A stretch of 38,916 nucleotides of DNA from Pseudomonadota bacterium (lineage in GTDB: Bacteria > Pseudomonadota > Alphaproteobacteria > Rhizobiales > JAKPQE01), in NCBI GenBank assembly GCA_029572955.1, contig JAKPQE010000058.1, positions 1 through 38,916 of the forward strand, in the 5' to 3' direction. The notes under the pieces were generated by a model. It ran no database searches and was not told the DNA's origin. It saw nothing but the letters and a program-made list of their open reading frames with translations. The translations under genes were made by a program, and so were the position numbers. Shown here piece after piece: positions 8,277-17,989 of this stretch (position 1 is its first letter; each line of letters opens with the position of its first letter).

Positions 8277-8981
8277 TCAGTAGCGGCGGATGAGGCCGAT
8301 CAGCTTGCCCTGGATGCGCACCCGGTCGGGGCCGAAAATGCGCGTCTCGTAGGCCGGATTGGCGGCTTCGAGGGCGATCGAGGCGCCACGCCGGCGCAGG
8401 CGCTTCAGCGTCGCCTCCTCGTCGTCGACGAGGGCGACGACGATGTCGCCGGTGTCGGCGGTCTGGGTCTTCTTGATGAGCACGGTGTCGCCGTCGAGGA
8501 TGCCGGCCTCGATCATCGAATCACCGCGCACCTCGAGGGCGAAGTGCTCGCCGGTGGCGAGGAACTCCGGCGGCACCGCGATGGTGTGGCTGTGGGTCTG
8601 GATCGCCGAAATCGGCGTGCCGGCGGCGATGCGGCCCATCACGGGAATCGCCACGGTCTGCGGCCGTTCCTCGTCCTCGACCATCGGGCGCACCTTGCCG
8701 AGATTGCCCTCGATGACGTTCGGCGAGAAGCCGCGGCCGCGATTGGCCGCCGGGCTCGGCGCGACCGATTCGGGCAGCTTGATCACCTCAAGGGCGCGGG
8801 CGCGATTGGGCAGGCGGCGGATGAAGCCGCGCTCCTCGAGCGCCGTGATCAGCCGGTGAATGCCGGACTTGGAGCGAAGGTCGAGCGCGTCCTTCATTTC
8901 GTCGAAGGAAGGCGGCACACCGGTCTCCTTCAGCCGCTCATGGATGAACATGAGAAGCTCGAGCTGCTTGCGGGTCAGCAT
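8277..8981 (-). CDS. lexA: SOS repressor LexA
   Basis: A 234-residue LexA. The N-terminal winged helix (about 1-68) begins [17 protein letters not shown] and has the recognition region [17 protein letters not shown]. The self-cleavage bond is A120-G121 (in [10 protein letters not shown]), with the serine-lysine dyad S155 (RGDSM) and K193 (ATLKRL). RecA filaments on single-stranded DNA trigger cleavage and derepress repair genes. The ATG at 8981 is chosen because it begins the conserved domain and follows AGGAG; the open frame upstream would read through the promoter. It has its own promoter and operator, although moeA lies upstream on the same strand. Confidence 0.98.
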   Translation of the reverse strand: MLTRKQLELLMFIHERLKETGVPPSFDEMKDALDLRSKSGIHRLITALEERGFIRRLPNRARALEVIKLPESVAPSPAANRGRGFSPNVIEGNLGKVRPMVEDEERPQTVAIPVMGRIAAGTPISAIQTHSHTIAVPPEFLATGEHFALEVRGDSMIEAGILDGDTVLIKKTQTADTGDIVVALVDDEEATLKRLRRRGASIALEAANPAYETRIFGPDRVRIQGKLIGLIRRY

Positions 8982-9042
8982 TCGGGTCCGTCTCCTGTGT
9001 ATTCGGGCGTGCCTCGACGAAGCAAGGTACAAATCAAGAACG

Positions 9043-9071
9043 AAGATACGTGTTCCAGTTGTGTTCCGCAA
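9043..9071 (-). promoter_or_regulatory. lexA promoter
   Basis: On the minus strand TTGCGG (9066-9071) and TATCTT (9043-9048) are separated by exactly 17 bases. The SOS box occupies most of the spacer, the classic position for a repressor that blocks polymerase. The implied start of transcription near 9036 gives a leader of about 55 bases. Confidence 0.7.
9052..9066. promoter_or_regulatory. LexA operator (SOS box), GTTC-N7-GTTC
   Basis: GTTCCAGTTGTGTTC fits exactly the direct-repeat SOS box known for alphaproteobacteria (GTTC, seven bases, GTTC). It lies 70 bases upstream of the lexA start, inside its promoter, indicating autoregulation. It is the only full match I noticed in the intergenic regions of this window. 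Confidence 0.92.
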
Positions 9072-9154
9072 GCTTTTTTTGCCGGCGATCCGGTCAGGAC
9101 GATGAAATGGTTTCGGTTTTGCGAAGAACCCGGGCGGCGGGCAGGCGCGGCGGT

Positions 9155-9176
9155 CGGCCGTTACCGGAAACGGCCG
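9155..9176 (-). other. Perfect 8-bp stem-loop after moeA
   Basis: CGGCCGTT (9155-9162) pairs with AACGGCCG (9169-9176) around an ACCGGA loop, 18 bases beyond the moeA stop codon. No U-run follows on the minus strand, so it may protect the 3' end of the trp-moa transcript or act with Rho instead of as an intrinsic terminator. Confidence 0.4.
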
Positions 9177-9194
9177 GCCGGACGGGTGCTCGGC

Positions 9195-10406
9195 TCAGCG
9201 ATCGAGCGGGATGATCCGGCAGGGGTCGCCGGCCGCGGCGGCGGGCGCGAGGGCGGGGCGCACGACCAGGCAGCCGGCCTTCGACATCAAGGAGAGGATC
9301 GAGGAATCCTGCGCGACGAAGGGGGTGGCGACGAGGCGGCCGTCGGGGGTGCGCTCGAGGGTCGCGCGCAGATGATCCTGGCGCTGGTCGTTGGCCTTGA
9401 GGTCCTTGCCGAGCACCGCCTCGATGGTCGGGTCGCCGGCGTCGGGACGGCCGAGCAGGGCGCCGATCAGCGGCTTCAGGTAGATCAGCGAGCAGACCAG
9501 CGAGGAGACCGGATTGCCGGGCAGGCCGAGGACGCGCATCGGGCCGCGGCTGCCGAACATCATCGGCTTGCCGGGGCGCATGGCGATCTTCCAGAAGTCG
9601 AGGGTGACACCGGATTTCTCGAGCGTCGGCTTGACGAGATCGTGGTCGCCGACCGAGGCGCCGCCGAGGGTGACGAGGACGTCGGCGCCGGCGGCGATGG
9701 CGCGCGCGATCGCCGCCTCGATGGCCTCGGGGCGGTCGGGCGCGATGCCGAGGTCGAGGATGTCGGCGCCGGCGGCGCGCGAGATGGCGGCAACGCCGAC
9801 GGTGTTGGAGGCGATGATCTGGTCGGGGCCGGGCTCGGTGCCCGGCGGCACCAGCTCGTCGCCATTGGCAAGGAGCGCGACGAGCGGGCGGCGGCGCACC
9901 GAGACGGTGGCGTGGTTCATGGCGGCGGCGAGCGCGGCGTCGGCGGCCGAGAGGGTGCGACCGGTCGCGAGCAGCACCTCGCCCCTGGCGAAGTCGAGAC
10001 CTTGCTTGCGCACATAGGTGCCGGCCGGCGCGCCTTCGCGCACGGTGATCACGTCGCCGTCGCGGTCGACGTCTTCCTGGATGACGATGGTGTCGGAGCC
10101 GTCGGGCATCGGCGCGCCGGTGAAGATGCGCACGGCGGTGCCGGGAGCGACGGCGCCGTCGAAGCGCCGGCCGGCCGCCGATTCGCCGACGACCGTCAGC
10201 CGCGCCGGCACGCCAGCGACGTCGGCGGCGCGCACCGCATAGCCGTCCATCGCCGAATTGGCGAAAGGCGGCTGGGTCCGGGTCGCGGCGAGGTCGGCGG
10301 CGAGAACCCGGCCAAAGGCCGCGTCGACGGCGACCGTCTCGGCCGGGGTCGGCGCGACGTCGGCGAGAACGCGGGCAATGGCTTCGGAGACCGGGAGCAG
10401 CGCCAT
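9195..10406 (-). CDS. moeA: Molybdopterin molybdenumtransferase MoeA
   Basis: Inserts molybdate into adenylylated molybdopterin to give molybdenum cofactor. The 403-residue protein starts MALLPVSEAIARVLADV and has the family segments PPFANSAMDGYAVRA, FTGAPMPDGSDTIVIQED, a GGASVGDHDLVK loop (MoCF-binding fold) and GLPGNPVSSLVCSLIYLKP. It lies 30 bases after moaC, and the two are likely co-transcribed with the trp genes upstream. No moaA, moaD or moaE is in the window. Confidence 0.96.
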   Translation of the reverse strand: MALLPVSEAIARVLADVAPTPAETVAVDAAFGRVLAADLAATRTQPPFANSAMDGYAVRAADVAGVPARLTVVGESAAGRRFDGAVAPGTAVRIFTGAPMPDGSDTIVIQEDVDRDGDVITVREGAPAGTYVRKQGLDFARGEVLLATGRTLSAADAALAAAMNHATVSVRRRPLVALLANGDELVPPGTEPGPDQIIASNTVGVAAISRAAGADILDLGIAPDRPEAIEAAIARAIAAGADVLVTLGGASVGDHDLVKPTLEKSGVTLDFWKIAMRPGKPMMFGSRGPMRVLGLPGNPVSSLVCSLIYLKPLIGALLGRPDAGDPTIEAVLGKDLKANDQRQDHLRATLERTPDGRLVATPFVAQDSSILSLMSKAGCLVVRPALAPAAAAGDPCRIIPLDR

Positions 10407-10436
10407 GTCGTTTCCTCTTGTGCTTCGGGCGGGTCG

Positions 10437-10931
10437 TCAGGCGTCGGGGGCGCGATAGCTGCCCGAGGCGCCGCCGGTCTTCTCGACAAGGCGGATGCCG
10501 GTCAGCGTCATGCCGCGATCGACGGCCTTGGCCATGTCGTAGATGGTGAGGCAGGCGAGAGAGGCGGCGGTCAGCGCCTCCATCTCGACGCCGGTCTGGC
10601 CGGTAACCTTGGCCAGCGCGGTGACGCGCAGGCCCGGCAGGTCCGGATCGGGCACGATGTCGACGGCGACCTTGGAAAGCTGCAGCGGGTGGCAGAGCGG
10701 GATCAGCTCGTGGGTCCGCTTGGCCGCCATGATGCCGGCGATGCGGGCGGTGGCGATGACGTCGCCCTTCCTGGCGTTGCCCGAGAGGATGAGGTCGAGG
10801 GTTTCCGGCTTCATGATCACCGCGCCCTCGGCGATCGCCGTGCGGGTCGTCTCGGGCTTTGCCGAAACGTCGACCATGTTGGCCGCGCCGGTCGCGTCGA
10901 TATGGGTGAGGGTGGTGCCGTCCTTGGTCAT
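10437..10931 (-). CDS. moaC: Cyclic pyranopterin monophosphate synthase MoaC
   Basis: Acts with the radical-SAM enzyme MoaA to turn GTP into cyclic pyranopterin monophosphate in molybdenum cofactor synthesis. The 164 residues are full length. Conserved parts are [14 protein letters not shown] (19-32), the run [29 protein letters not shown], read here in two steps from 55 to 83, and [12 protein letters not shown]. Its ATG overlaps the trpC stop in an ATGA, so its translation is probably coupled to TrpC. Confidence 0.97.
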   Translation of the reverse strand: MTKDGTTLTHIDATGAANMVDVSAKPETTRTAIAEGAVIMKPETLDLILSGNARKGDVIATARIAGIMAAKRTHELIPLCHPLQLSKVAVDIVPDPDLPGLRVTALAKVTGQTGVEMEALTAASLACLTIYDMAKAVDRGMTLTGIRLVEKTGGASGSYRAPDA

Positions 10932-11734
10932 GCGCCGGCTCCTTCGCGGGCGAGGAGTTCGCGGGTCGCGGCGGCGACGTCGTCCTTGCGCACCAGGCTT
11001 TCGCCGACGAGGAAGGTCGAGATGCCGACCTTCTCGAGGCGGGCAAGGTCGGCCGGGGTGAAGATGCCGCTCTCGCCGACGACGATGCGGCTCTCGGGGA
11101 TCATCGGGGCAAGGCGCTCGGCGGTCGCGAGCGTCACCTCGAAGGTCTTGAGGTTGCGGTTGTTGATGCCGACGAGCGGCGATTTCAGCTTCAGCGCCCG
11201 CTCCAGTTCTTCCTCGTCGTGCACCTCGATCAGCACGTCCATGCCGAGCGAGAAGGCGAGGCTTTCCAGCTCGGCGGCGGTCGCATCGTCGAGCGAGGCC
11301 ATGATGAGGAGGATGCAGTCGGCGCCCCAGGCGCGCGCCTCGAACACCTGATAGGGCTCGAACATGAAATCCTTGCGCAGCGCCGGCAGGGAGACGGCGG
11401 CGCGGGCGGCGACGAGATAGTCGGGACTGCCCTGGAAGGAGGGCGTGTCGGTCAGCACCGAGAGGCAGGCGGCGCCGCCGGCCTCGTAGGCGCGGGCGAG
11501 CGCCGGCGGATCGAAATCGGCGCGGATGAGGCCCTTCGACGGGCTCGCCTTCTTGATCTCGGCGATGAGGGCGAAATCGCCGGCGGCGATCCTGGTGCGG
11601 ATCGCCGCGGCAAAGCCGCGGGTCGGGGCGGCGGCGCGGGCGCGGGCCTCGATCTCGGCCGGCGCCACGGCGGCCTTGGCCTCCTCGATCTCGACGCGCT
11701 TGTAGGCCTCGATCTTCTTCAGAATGTCGGTCAT
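10928..11734 (-). CDS. trpC: Indole-3-glycerol phosphate synthase
   Basis: Closes the indole ring from CdRP in tryptophan synthesis. The TIM-barrel protein of 268 residues has [12 protein letters not shown] (57-68, catalytic lysine and phosphate loop), [28 protein letters not shown] and GESGI. It is a stand-alone TrpC without a fused TrpF. The ATG at 11734 is chosen by the conserved MTDILKKI start. It follows trpD by 22 bases and overlaps moaC by four. Confidence 0.97.
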   Translation of the reverse strand: MTDILKKIEAYKRVEIEEAKAAVAPAEIEARARAAAPTRGFAAAIRTRIAAGDFALIAEIKKASPSKGLIRADFDPPALARAYEAGGAACLSVLTDTPSFQGSPDYLVAARAAVSLPALRKDFMFEPYQVFEARAWGADCILLIMASLDDATAAELESLAFSLGMDVLIEVHDEEELERALKLKSPLVGINNRNLKTFEVTLATAERLAPMIPESRIVVGESGIFTPADLARLEKVGISTFLVGESLVRKDDVAAATRELLAREGAGA

Positions 11735-11756
11735 GTCGCGTCTTCGGCCTTGCGGG

Positions 11757-12770
11757 TTATCGGTTCGAGACCTCGACGAGCTTGTCGAGGGCGGCGTGGG
11801 CGGCGCCCGTGTCGATCGACTTTTTGGCCGCGGCGATGCCCTCGGCAAGGCCCGAGACGCGGCCGGCGGCGGCCAGCGTCGCGCCGGCGTTCATCAGCAC
11901 GATGTCGCGATAGGGGCCGTGCTCGCCGCCGAGAACGGCGCGCAGGGCGGCCGCGTTGGTGACGGCGTCGCCGCCCTTCAGGTCCCCGGGTGTCGCGACC
12001 GGAATGCCGAACTGCGCCGGCTCGACGGTGAAGGTCGAGACCTTGCCGTCCTTCAGCTCGGCGACCCTCGTCGGGCCGGTGGTCGTCACCTCGTCGAGGC
12101 CGTCCGAACCGTGCACGACCCAGGCGCTGGTGGTGCCGAGATTGTGGAGGGCGTGGGCGAGCGGCTCGACCCACTCGTCGGAAAAGACGCCGAGGAGCTG
12201 GGACTTGACGCCGGCCGGATTGGAGAGCGGGCCGAGGAGGTTGAAGATGGTGCGGGTGCCGAGCTCGACGCGGGCCGGGCCGACATGCTTCATCGCCGAA
12301 TGGTGGGCCGGGGCGAACATGAAGCCGACGCCGGCCTCGACGATGCAGGCCGAGATCGCCTCCGGGCCGACCTCGAGGTTGACGCCGAGGGCGGCGAGAA
12401 CGTCGGCGGCGCCGGATTTCGAGGAGAGCGCGCGGTTGCCGTGCTTGGCGACAGGGACGCCGGCGCCGGCAACGACGAAGGCCGAGCAGGTCGAGACGTT
12501 GTAGGAGCCGGAACCGTCGCCGCCGGTGCCGACGACATCGACGGCGTCGGCGGGGGCCGCGACCTTCAGCATGCGGTCGCGCATCACGGTGACGGCGCCG
12601 GTGATCTCCTCGATGGTCTCGCCGCGCACGCGCAGGGCCATCAGGAAACCGCCGATCTGGGCCGGCGTCGCGGCGCCCGACATCATCACCTCGAAGGCGG
12701 CGCGGGCCTCTTCGCGCGACAGGGTCGCGCCGGTCGCGACCTTGGCAATGAAGGGCTTCATGTCGTTCAT
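11757..12770 (-). CDS. trpD: Anthranilate phosphoribosyltransferase
   Basis: Joins anthranilate to PRPP. The 337-residue protein has the glycine-rich PRPP loop GTGGDG (81-86), the [23 protein letters not shown] region read across residues about 92-114, and [26 protein letters not shown] around the anthranilate site. It is a separate gene from trpG, unlike the enterobacterial fusion. It is 45 bases downstream of trpG. Confidence 0.97.
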   Translation of the reverse strand: MNDMKPFIAKVATGATLSREEARAAFEVMMSGAATPAQIGGFLMALRVRGETIEEITGAVTVMRDRMLKVAAPADAVDVVGTGGDGSGSYNVSTCSAFVVAGAGVPVAKHGNRALSSKSGAADVLAALGVNLEVGPEAISACIVEAGVGFMFAPAHHSAMKHVGPARVELGTRTIFNLLGPLSNPAGVKSQLLGVFSDEWVEPLAHALHNLGTTSAWVVHGSDGLDEVTTTGPTRVAELKDGKVSTFTVEPAQFGIPVATPGDLKGGDAVTNAAALRAVLGGEHGPYRDIVLMNAGATLAAAGRVSGLAEGIAAAKKSIDTGAAHAALDKLVEVSNR

Positions 12771-12815
12771 CGGAAAGGCTCCCCTCCCGTCATCGGCCGG
12801 CGTTCGTTTCGCCGG

Positions 12816-13409
12816 TCATTTCTGCCGCCCGGATTTCTGCGTCCGGGCAATGTCGAGGAAGTTCCGCAGCATCGCGTGGCCGTATTCGGAGGCGATGCTC
12901 TCGGGGTGGAACTGCACGCCGTAGACCGGGTGCGTCTTGTGGCGCAGGCCCATGATCAGGCCGTCCTCGGTCCAGGCGGTGATGGCAAGGTCGGCCGGCA
13001 GCGTCTCGCGCTCGACGATCAGCGAGTGATAGCGGGTGGCGCGGAACGGCCCTTCGATGCCCTTGAAGAGGCCGGAACTGCCGTGGTGGATGGTGCTGAT
13101 CTTGCCGTGCATCAGCGTCGGGGCGCGCATGACGACGCCGCCATAGGCCTGACCGATCGACTGGTGGCCGAGGCAGACGCCGAGGATCGGCGTCGTCGCG
13201 CCGGCGGCCTTGATGAGATCGAGGCAGATGCCGGCCTCGTTCGGCGTGCAGGGGCCGGGCGACAGCACGATCGCTTCCGGGCCCATCGCCATCGCCTCGT
13301 CAACGGAGATCTTGTCGTTGCGGTGGATCTCCATCTCGGCGCCGATCTCGCCGAGATAGTGCACGAGGTTGTAGGTGAAGCTGTCGTAGTTATCGATGAC
13401 GAGAAGCAT
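12816..13409 (-). CDS. trpG: Anthranilate synthase glutamine amidotransferase subunit
   Basis: Supplies ammonia from glutamine to TrpE. A class I glutamine amidotransferase of 197 residues starting [20 protein letters not shown], with the nucleophile C79 (GVCLGHQ) and the H168/E170 pair (GVQFHPES). It could also serve aminodeoxychorismate synthase (PabA role), as in many bacteria with a single such subunit. The start ATG at 13409 lies 11 bases after the trpE stop. Confidence 0.96.
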   Translation of the reverse strand: MLLVIDNYDSFTYNLVHYLGEIGAEMEIHRNDKISVDEAMAMGPEAIVLSPGPCTPNEAGICLDLIKAAGATTPILGVCLGHQSIGQAYGGVVMRAPTLMHGKISTIHHGSSGLFKGIEGPFRATRYHSLIVERETLPADLAITAWTEDGLIMGLRHKTHPVYGVQFHPESIASEYGHAMLRNFLDIARTQKSGRQK

Positions 13410-13420
13410 CTCCCGCCCTC

Positions 13421-14935
13421 CTACTGGCCGCGGCCGGTCTGGGCCGCGAAGCGCACCGCTTCCTCGGCGGCGCGGAACAGCGCCTTGGCCTTGTTGACGC
13501 ATTCCTGCTGCTCGGCCTCGGGCACCGAGTCGGCGACGATGCCGGCGCCGGCCTGGACGTACATGCGGCCGTCCTTGATCACCGAGGTCCTGAGCACGAT
13601 GCAGGTATCCATGGCACCGTCGGCGGAGAAATAGCCGACGCAGCCGGCATAGATGCCGCGCTTCTCGCGCTCCAGCTCGTCGATGATCTGCATGGCGCGG
13701 ACCTTCGGGGCGCCCGACACGGTGCCGGCCGGGAAGCCGGCGGCGAGGGCGTCGAGCGCGTCGTGCTTCGTCTCGTCGAGCCGGCCGGTGACGTTCGACA
13801 CGATGTGCATCACCTGGCTGTAGTATTCGAGGAAGAACCTGTCGGTGACCTTGACGGTGCCGATCTCGGCGACGCGGCCGACGTCGTTGCGGCCGAGATC
13901 GAGCAGCATCAGGTGCTCGGCGCGCTCCTTGGGATCGGCGAGCAATTCCTCGGCGAGCGCCTTGTCCTCGGCGGGCGTCGCACCGCGCGGCCGGGTGCCG
14001 GCGATCGGGCGGATGGTGACCTCGCCGTCGCGCACGCGCACGAGGATTTCCGGGCTGGAACCGGCGACGGAGAACGTGCCGAAGTCGAGATAGTAGAGGA
14101 ACGGCGCGGGATTGACCCGGCGCAGCGCCCGGTAGAGCGAGAACGGCGGCAGCGTGAACGGCGCCTCGAAGCGCTGCGACAGCACCACCTGGAAGATGTC
14201 GCCGGCGGCGATGTAGTCCTTGGCGCGGGCGACCATCGCCTTGTAGTCGGCGGCCGGGGTGTTGGAGACGGGTGCCTCGAAGCGGATGCTCTCGTCGGCC
14301 TCGGCCTTGATCAGCGGCCGGTCGAGGGCGAAGACCGCGTCGGTCAGCCGGTCGATGGCGCGGGTGTGGGCGGCCTCGGCGGAGAGCCGCGGCTCGGGCC
14401 GCACCGGGGTGACGACGGTCAGCTCGTCCTTCACCGCGTCGAAGACGAGGATGACGGTCGGGCGGATGAGGATGGTGTCGGGCAGGCCGAGCGGGTCCGG
14501 GTTCGGCGGCGCCAGCTCCTCCATCTCGCGCACCATGTCGTAGCCGAGATAGCCGAAGATGCCGGCGGCCATCGGCGGCAGGCCCTCCGGCATGTCGATG
14601 CGACTCTCCTCGATGAGGGCGCGCAGGGCGACGAGCGGCGGCGCGTCGACCGGCTCGAAGCGATTCGGGTCCTGGCCGGCGGTGCGGTTGATCTCGGCCT
14701 TGCCGGCCCTGGAGCGGAAGATCAGGTCGGGCTCGATGCCGATCATCGAATAGCGGCCGCGCACGGCGCCGCCCTCGACCGATTCGAGCAGGAAGCAATT
14801 GGCGCGGCCCTCGCCGATCTTCAGCATCGCCGAGACCGGGGTCTCGAGGTCGGAGACGAGCCGCGTCCAGACGACCTGCGGCTTGCCGGCCTCGTAGGCG
14901 GTGGCGAACTCGGCGAGATCAGGTTCGATCTTCAT
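13421..14935 (-). CDS. trpE: Anthranilate synthase component I
   Basis: Converts chorismate to anthranilate. At 504 residues it is full length. The LLES motif (49-52), which binds tryptophan for feedback inhibition, is intact. The chorismate-binding half carries [24 protein letters not shown] and [19 protein letters not shown]. It is separate from trpG, whereas several Rhizobium-type bacteria have a fused trpE(G). It lies 116 bases after ppiD; no Trp-codon leader peptide is seen in that gap. Confidence 0.97.
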   Translation of the reverse strand: MKIEPDLAEFATAYEAGKPQVVWTRLVSDLETPVSAMLKIGEGRANCFLLESVEGGAVRGRYSMIGIEPDLIFRSRAGKAEINRTAGQDPNRFEPVDAPPLVALRALIEESRIDMPEGLPPMAAGIFGYLGYDMVREMEELAPPNPDPLGLPDTILIRPTVILVFDAVKDELTVVTPVRPEPRLSAEAAHTRAIDRLTDAVFALDRPLIKAEADESIRFEAPVSNTPAADYKAMVARAKDYIAAGDIFQVVLSQRFEAPFTLPPFSLYRALRRVNPAPFLYYLDFGTFSVAGSSPEILVRVRDGEVTIRPIAGTRPRGATPAEDKALAEELLADPKERAEHLMLLDLGRNDVGRVAEIGTVKVTDRFFLEYYSQVMHIVSNVTGRLDETKHDALDALAAGFPAGTVSGAPKVRAMQIIDELEREKRGIYAGCVGYFSADGAMDTCIVLRTSVIKDGRMYVQAGAGIVADSVPEAEQQECVNKAKALFRAAEEAVRFAAQTGRGQ

Positions 14936-15051
14936 TTTCGGGCCGGGGCTCCGTGGGCGGGACAGGAACGGCAGTCTGGGAATTGGCCGGCGCCGCGTGT
15001 CCTCGTGGTCGCTTCATGTCACTTCGTGGTCGCGGCGTCCGGCCGCGCGGG

Positions 15052-16944
15052 TCAGCGTCCGGTGCCGACGATCTGGGTCAGCAGGCGCTCGTTGAGGTGG
15101 ACGCCGTAGCGGGTCTGGAGGCCGCCGACATACTGCTCGAGCAGGCCGTCGGCAAACAGCCGGTCGAGCTGCTCGCCGACCCGCTTGTTGACCGCCGATT
15201 CCTTGAAGAAGGCCTGCAGGCCGGCGCTGGCGACGACCATCACGATCTCGTCGACGCCGTTCTCGCCGGTGGTCGTGGCAGCCAGGCCCTTCGGTCCGCC
15301 GAAGGCCGCGTCGGCGGCGTTGGCGGTCAGCGGCGCCTTGGTCTCGAGCCGGGTGAACGGCTCGGAGACGGCGACCGTGAGGCCCGCCTCGGCGGCGAGA
15401 TCGGCAAGGGTCGTGCCGGCCTCGATCTTCTTGACCCAGTCGGTGCCCTTCTCGCGCAGGCGCCGGCGCACCTCGTCGTCGCGCCAGGCCGCGGCGATCT
15501 TGTCGCGCACCTCGGCGAGTTCGCGGTCGCGGGCCGGCGTCACGTCGACGACGTCATACCAGAGGAAGCCGGTGGCACCGACCTGGATCGGGTCGTTCTC
15601 GACGCCCTTGTCGCTCTCGAAGACGTTGTTGACGAGGGCATCCTTCTCGGGAAGGTCGTCGATCGCGGTGCCGTCCGGGCGGTCGCCGTTGCGCGACACC
15701 GCCTCGACGGTGACGAGCGGCAGGGAGAACTTCTCGGCGATCTCGGCGAAGGTGCTGCCGGAGGCGCGGGCGTCCTCGATGGCGTCGTGCAGATCGAGCA
15801 CCTCGGCTTCGGCGCGCGACAGGGCGATGTCGGCCTTGATGCCGGCGGCGACCTCTTCGAACGCCTGCACCGATGCCGGTTCGATCTTGCGCACCAGGAC
15901 GACGACCGGGCCGAAGCGTCCCTCGACGACACCGCTCGGGGTGTTCTCGGCAAGGCCGAAGGCGGCTTCGGCAACGGCCGGATCGATCAGCTTCTCGCGA
16001 ACGACGAGGCCGAGATCGACGTCGGCGTCCTTGAGGTTGCGGGCGGCGAGCAGGTCGTCGAAGGTCTTGCCGGCGGCGATCTCGGCGACGGCGGCCTCGG
16101 CCTCGGCCTTGTCCTTGAAGAGCAGCTGCAGCACCTGGCGGCGCTCCGGCGTCGAGAACTTGCCCTGCTGGCTGTCGTAGCGCTGGCGCGCCTCGGCGTC
16201 GGTGACCTCGCCGGGCTTGGCGATGTTCTGCGGCTCGAGCGTCATATAGGAGAACTTGCGGTATTCCGGCGCCCGGAAGGCGGCCTTGCGGCTCTCGTAA
16301 TAGGTGCCGAGGACAGTATCGTCCGGCTCGGCGATGTCGCCGGCATTGGCCGCGGTCAGAATCACGTAGTCGACGGTGCGGGTCTCGTTCTCGTAGCGAT
16401 AGTAGAGTTCCAGCATCGCCTCGGGGGCGCGGAAGCCGCCGGCGAGGCCACTGGCGATCTGGCGGCGCAGGGCGGTGGCGCGCTGCTCCTCGATATAGAC
16501 GTCTTCCGAATAGCCGTTCTGGCGCAGCAGCTGGCGGAAGAAATTGCGGTCGAAGCCGCCGGTCGGGCCCTTGAAGTTCGGGTCCTCGGCGATCTGGCGG
16601 GCGACTTCCTTGTCGGTGACGCCGAGCGACATGCGCCGCGCCGCCTCGTCGAGGGTAGCCTCGGTGATGACGCGGCCGACGACGCGACCGGGAATGCCGA
16701 GCTGGCGGGCTTCCTCCATGCCGATCTGGTGGCCGGCATCGCGCCCGGCGAAGGTCATTTCGAGATTGAGGATGCGCTGAAACGCCTCGGCGCTGATCGT
16801 GGTGTCGCCGACGGTCACGACGTCGTTGCTGCCATAGCCGCGAAAGATGTCGTTGATGCCCCAGATCGCGAAGCTCGCCACCAGCATGGCGATGAACACC
16901 TTGGCGACCCAGCCGGCCGCGGCCTTGCGCATGAATTCCATCAT
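15052..16944 (-). CDS. ppiD: PpiD/SurA-like peptidylprolyl isomerase, membrane anchored
   Basis: A 630-residue periplasmic folding factor held by one N-terminal membrane helix (about 13-33, [19 protein letters not shown]). A SurA_N-like region follows, then a parvulin-type segment near 220-370 ([14 protein letters not shown] onward) and a long C-terminal region. This is the usual layout of PpiD-like chaperones, which help newly exported proteins fold at the Sec exit. The parvulin part is only loosely conserved, so isomerase activity is uncertain. MM at the start leaves two adjacent ATGs, and a third nearby; the Shine-Dalgarno is weak. It heads the trp-moa run and is divergent from tpiA. Confidence 0.88.
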   Translation of the reverse strand: MMEFMRKAAAGWVAKVFIAMLVASFAIWGINDIFRGYGSNDVVTVGDTTISAEAFQRILNLEMTFAGRDAGHQIGMEEARQLGIPGRVVGRVITEATLDEAARRMSLGVTDKEVARQIAEDPNFKGPTGGFDRNFFRQLLRQNGYSEDVYIEEQRATALRRQIASGLAGGFRAPEAMLELYYRYENETRTVDYVILTAANAGDIAEPDDTVLGTYYESRKAAFRAPEYRKFSYMTLEPQNIAKPGEVTDAEARQRYDSQQGKFSTPERRQVLQLLFKDKAEAEAAVAEIAAGKTFDDLLAARNLKDADVDLGLVVREKLIDPAVAEAAFGLAENTPSGVVEGRFGPVVVLVRKIEPASVQAFEEVAAGIKADIALSRAEAEVLDLHDAIEDARASGSTFAEIAEKFSLPLVTVEAVSRNGDRPDGTAIDDLPEKDALVNNVFESDKGVENDPIQVGATGFLWYDVVDVTPARDRELAEVRDKIAAAWRDDEVRRRLREKGTDWVKKIEAGTTLADLAAEAGLTVAVSEPFTRLETKAPLTANAADAAFGGPKGLAATTTGENGVDEIVMVVASAGLQAFFKESAVNKRVGEQLDRLFADGLLEQYVGGLQTRYGVHLNERLLTQIVGTGR

Positions 16945-17118
16945 GGCTCTACGGAAACCCCGTTCTCGATTGGCTTTTCCGCATGCGGGCGCTCGCGGAA
17001 GCGCGGCATCATAGTGAGGCGTTCCGACGCTCGCAAGGATCAGGGCCTTTTCACTTGCGGCCGGCTCTGCTACGCGGACGGAGAGAAAACTCGAGCATCG
17101 ACTTTTGGAGAGGGGGAC

Positions 17119-17880
17119 ATGATGGGCGCGACGGTCAAGCCGCTGGTAGCCGGCAATTGGAAGATGAACGGCCTCAAGGCGTCGATGAAGGAAATCGCGG
17201 CGCTTGCCGAGGGTTACGACGAGCGCCTGCGGTCGCGGGTCGACGTGATGATCTGCCCGCCGGCGACGATGGTCTTCACCGCGGCGACCTCGGCGATCGG
17301 CACCCGCGTCAAGATCGGCGCGCAGGACTGCCATGCCAAGGTCTCGGGCGCCCATACGGGCGACGTCTCGGCGGAAATGCTGGCCGATGCCGGCGCCGTG
17401 GCGATCATCGTCGGTCATTCCGAGCGCCGCGCCGACCACGGCGAGTCGAACGCCGACGTCAAGGCGAAGGCCGAGGCGGTGTGGCGCTCGGGGCTCGTCG
17501 CCATCGTCTGCGTCGGCGAGACCGACGCCGAGCGCGAGGCCGGCAAGACCCTCGACGTCGTCGGCGACCAGCTCGCCGGCTCGCTGCCGGACGGCTCGAC
17601 CGGCTTGAACATGGTCGTTGCCTACGAGCCGGTCTGGGCGATCGGCACCGGCAAGACGCCGACGCCGGCCGACGTCGCCGAGGTGCACGGCTTCATCCGC
17701 GCCCGCCTCGTCGAGCGCTTCGGGGCCGAGGGCGAGAAGATCCGCCTGCTCTACGGCGGCTCGGTGAAGCCCTCGAACGCCAAGGAGCTGATGGCGGTCG
17801 CCAACGTCAACGGCGCCCTCGTCGGCGGCGCCAGCCTGAAGGCGGCGGACTTCCTCGGCATCATTGCCGCCTACGCCTGA
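17119..17880 (+). CDS. tpiA: Triosephosphate isomerase
   Basis: Interconverts DHAP and glyceraldehyde 3-phosphate. The 253-residue TIM barrel has K15 (AGNWKMN), the electrophile H100 (GHSERR), the base E170 ([12 protein letters not shown]) and the phosphate loop [11 protein letters not shown]. The start ATG at 17119 (followed by a second ATG) is preceded by a strong GGAGAGGGGG. secG follows after a 12-bp stem-loop. Confidence 0.98.
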   Translation: MMGATVKPLVAGNWKMNGLKASMKEIAALAEGYDERLRSRVDVMICPPATMVFTAATSAIGTRVKIGAQDCHAKVSGAHTGDVSAEMLADAGAVAIIVGHSERRADHGESNADVKAKAEAVWRSGLVAIVCVGETDAEREAGKTLDVVGDQLAGSLPDGSTGLNMVVAYEPVWAIGTGKTPTPADVAEVHGFIRARLVERFGAEGEKIRLLYGGSVKPSNAKELMAVANVNGALVGGASLKAADFLGIIAAYA

Positions 17881-17932
17881 TCCGTCTTTCCGCCCGGTTC
17901 CGGGCGACAGACGCAAGGACGATGCTGGTCAG

Positions 17933-17961
17933 CGCGGGCCTTCTGGTGTAGAAGGCCCGCG
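17933..17961 (+). terminator. 12-bp perfect stem-loop between tpiA and secG
   Basis: CGCGGGCCTTCT (17933-17944) pairs with AGAAGGCCCGCG (17950-17961) around a GGTGT loop. ACTTCTGTTT follows, a broken T-tract. It lies 53 bases after the tpiA stop and 28 before the secG start. It could be an attenuating terminator that sets the tpiA:secG ratio, or a stabilising 3' hairpin for tpiA mRNA. Confidence 0.5.
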
Positions 17962-17989
17962 ACTTCTGTTTGCCAAGACCCGAGATCCC

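Noticed and set aside
8544-11351. A very long plus-strand open frame across lexA, moeA, moaC and trpC
   Set aside because: It is antisense to four well-supported genes, is rich in Arg/Gly/Ala/Asp/Val without any family motif, and reflects GC-rich codon bias. The same holds for long frames at 24477-26993, 27193-29556 and 4410-6524.
15004-15034. Direct repeat TCGTGGTCGC between ppiD and trpE
   Set aside because: Ten bases with a 21-base period in GC-rich DNA and no other structure; chance is adequate.
14936-15051. Possible trp attenuation leader before trpE
   Set aside because: The only short frame on the minus strand (ATG at 15018, overlapping the trpE start) has no tryptophan codons, and no terminator-antiterminator pair is evident.
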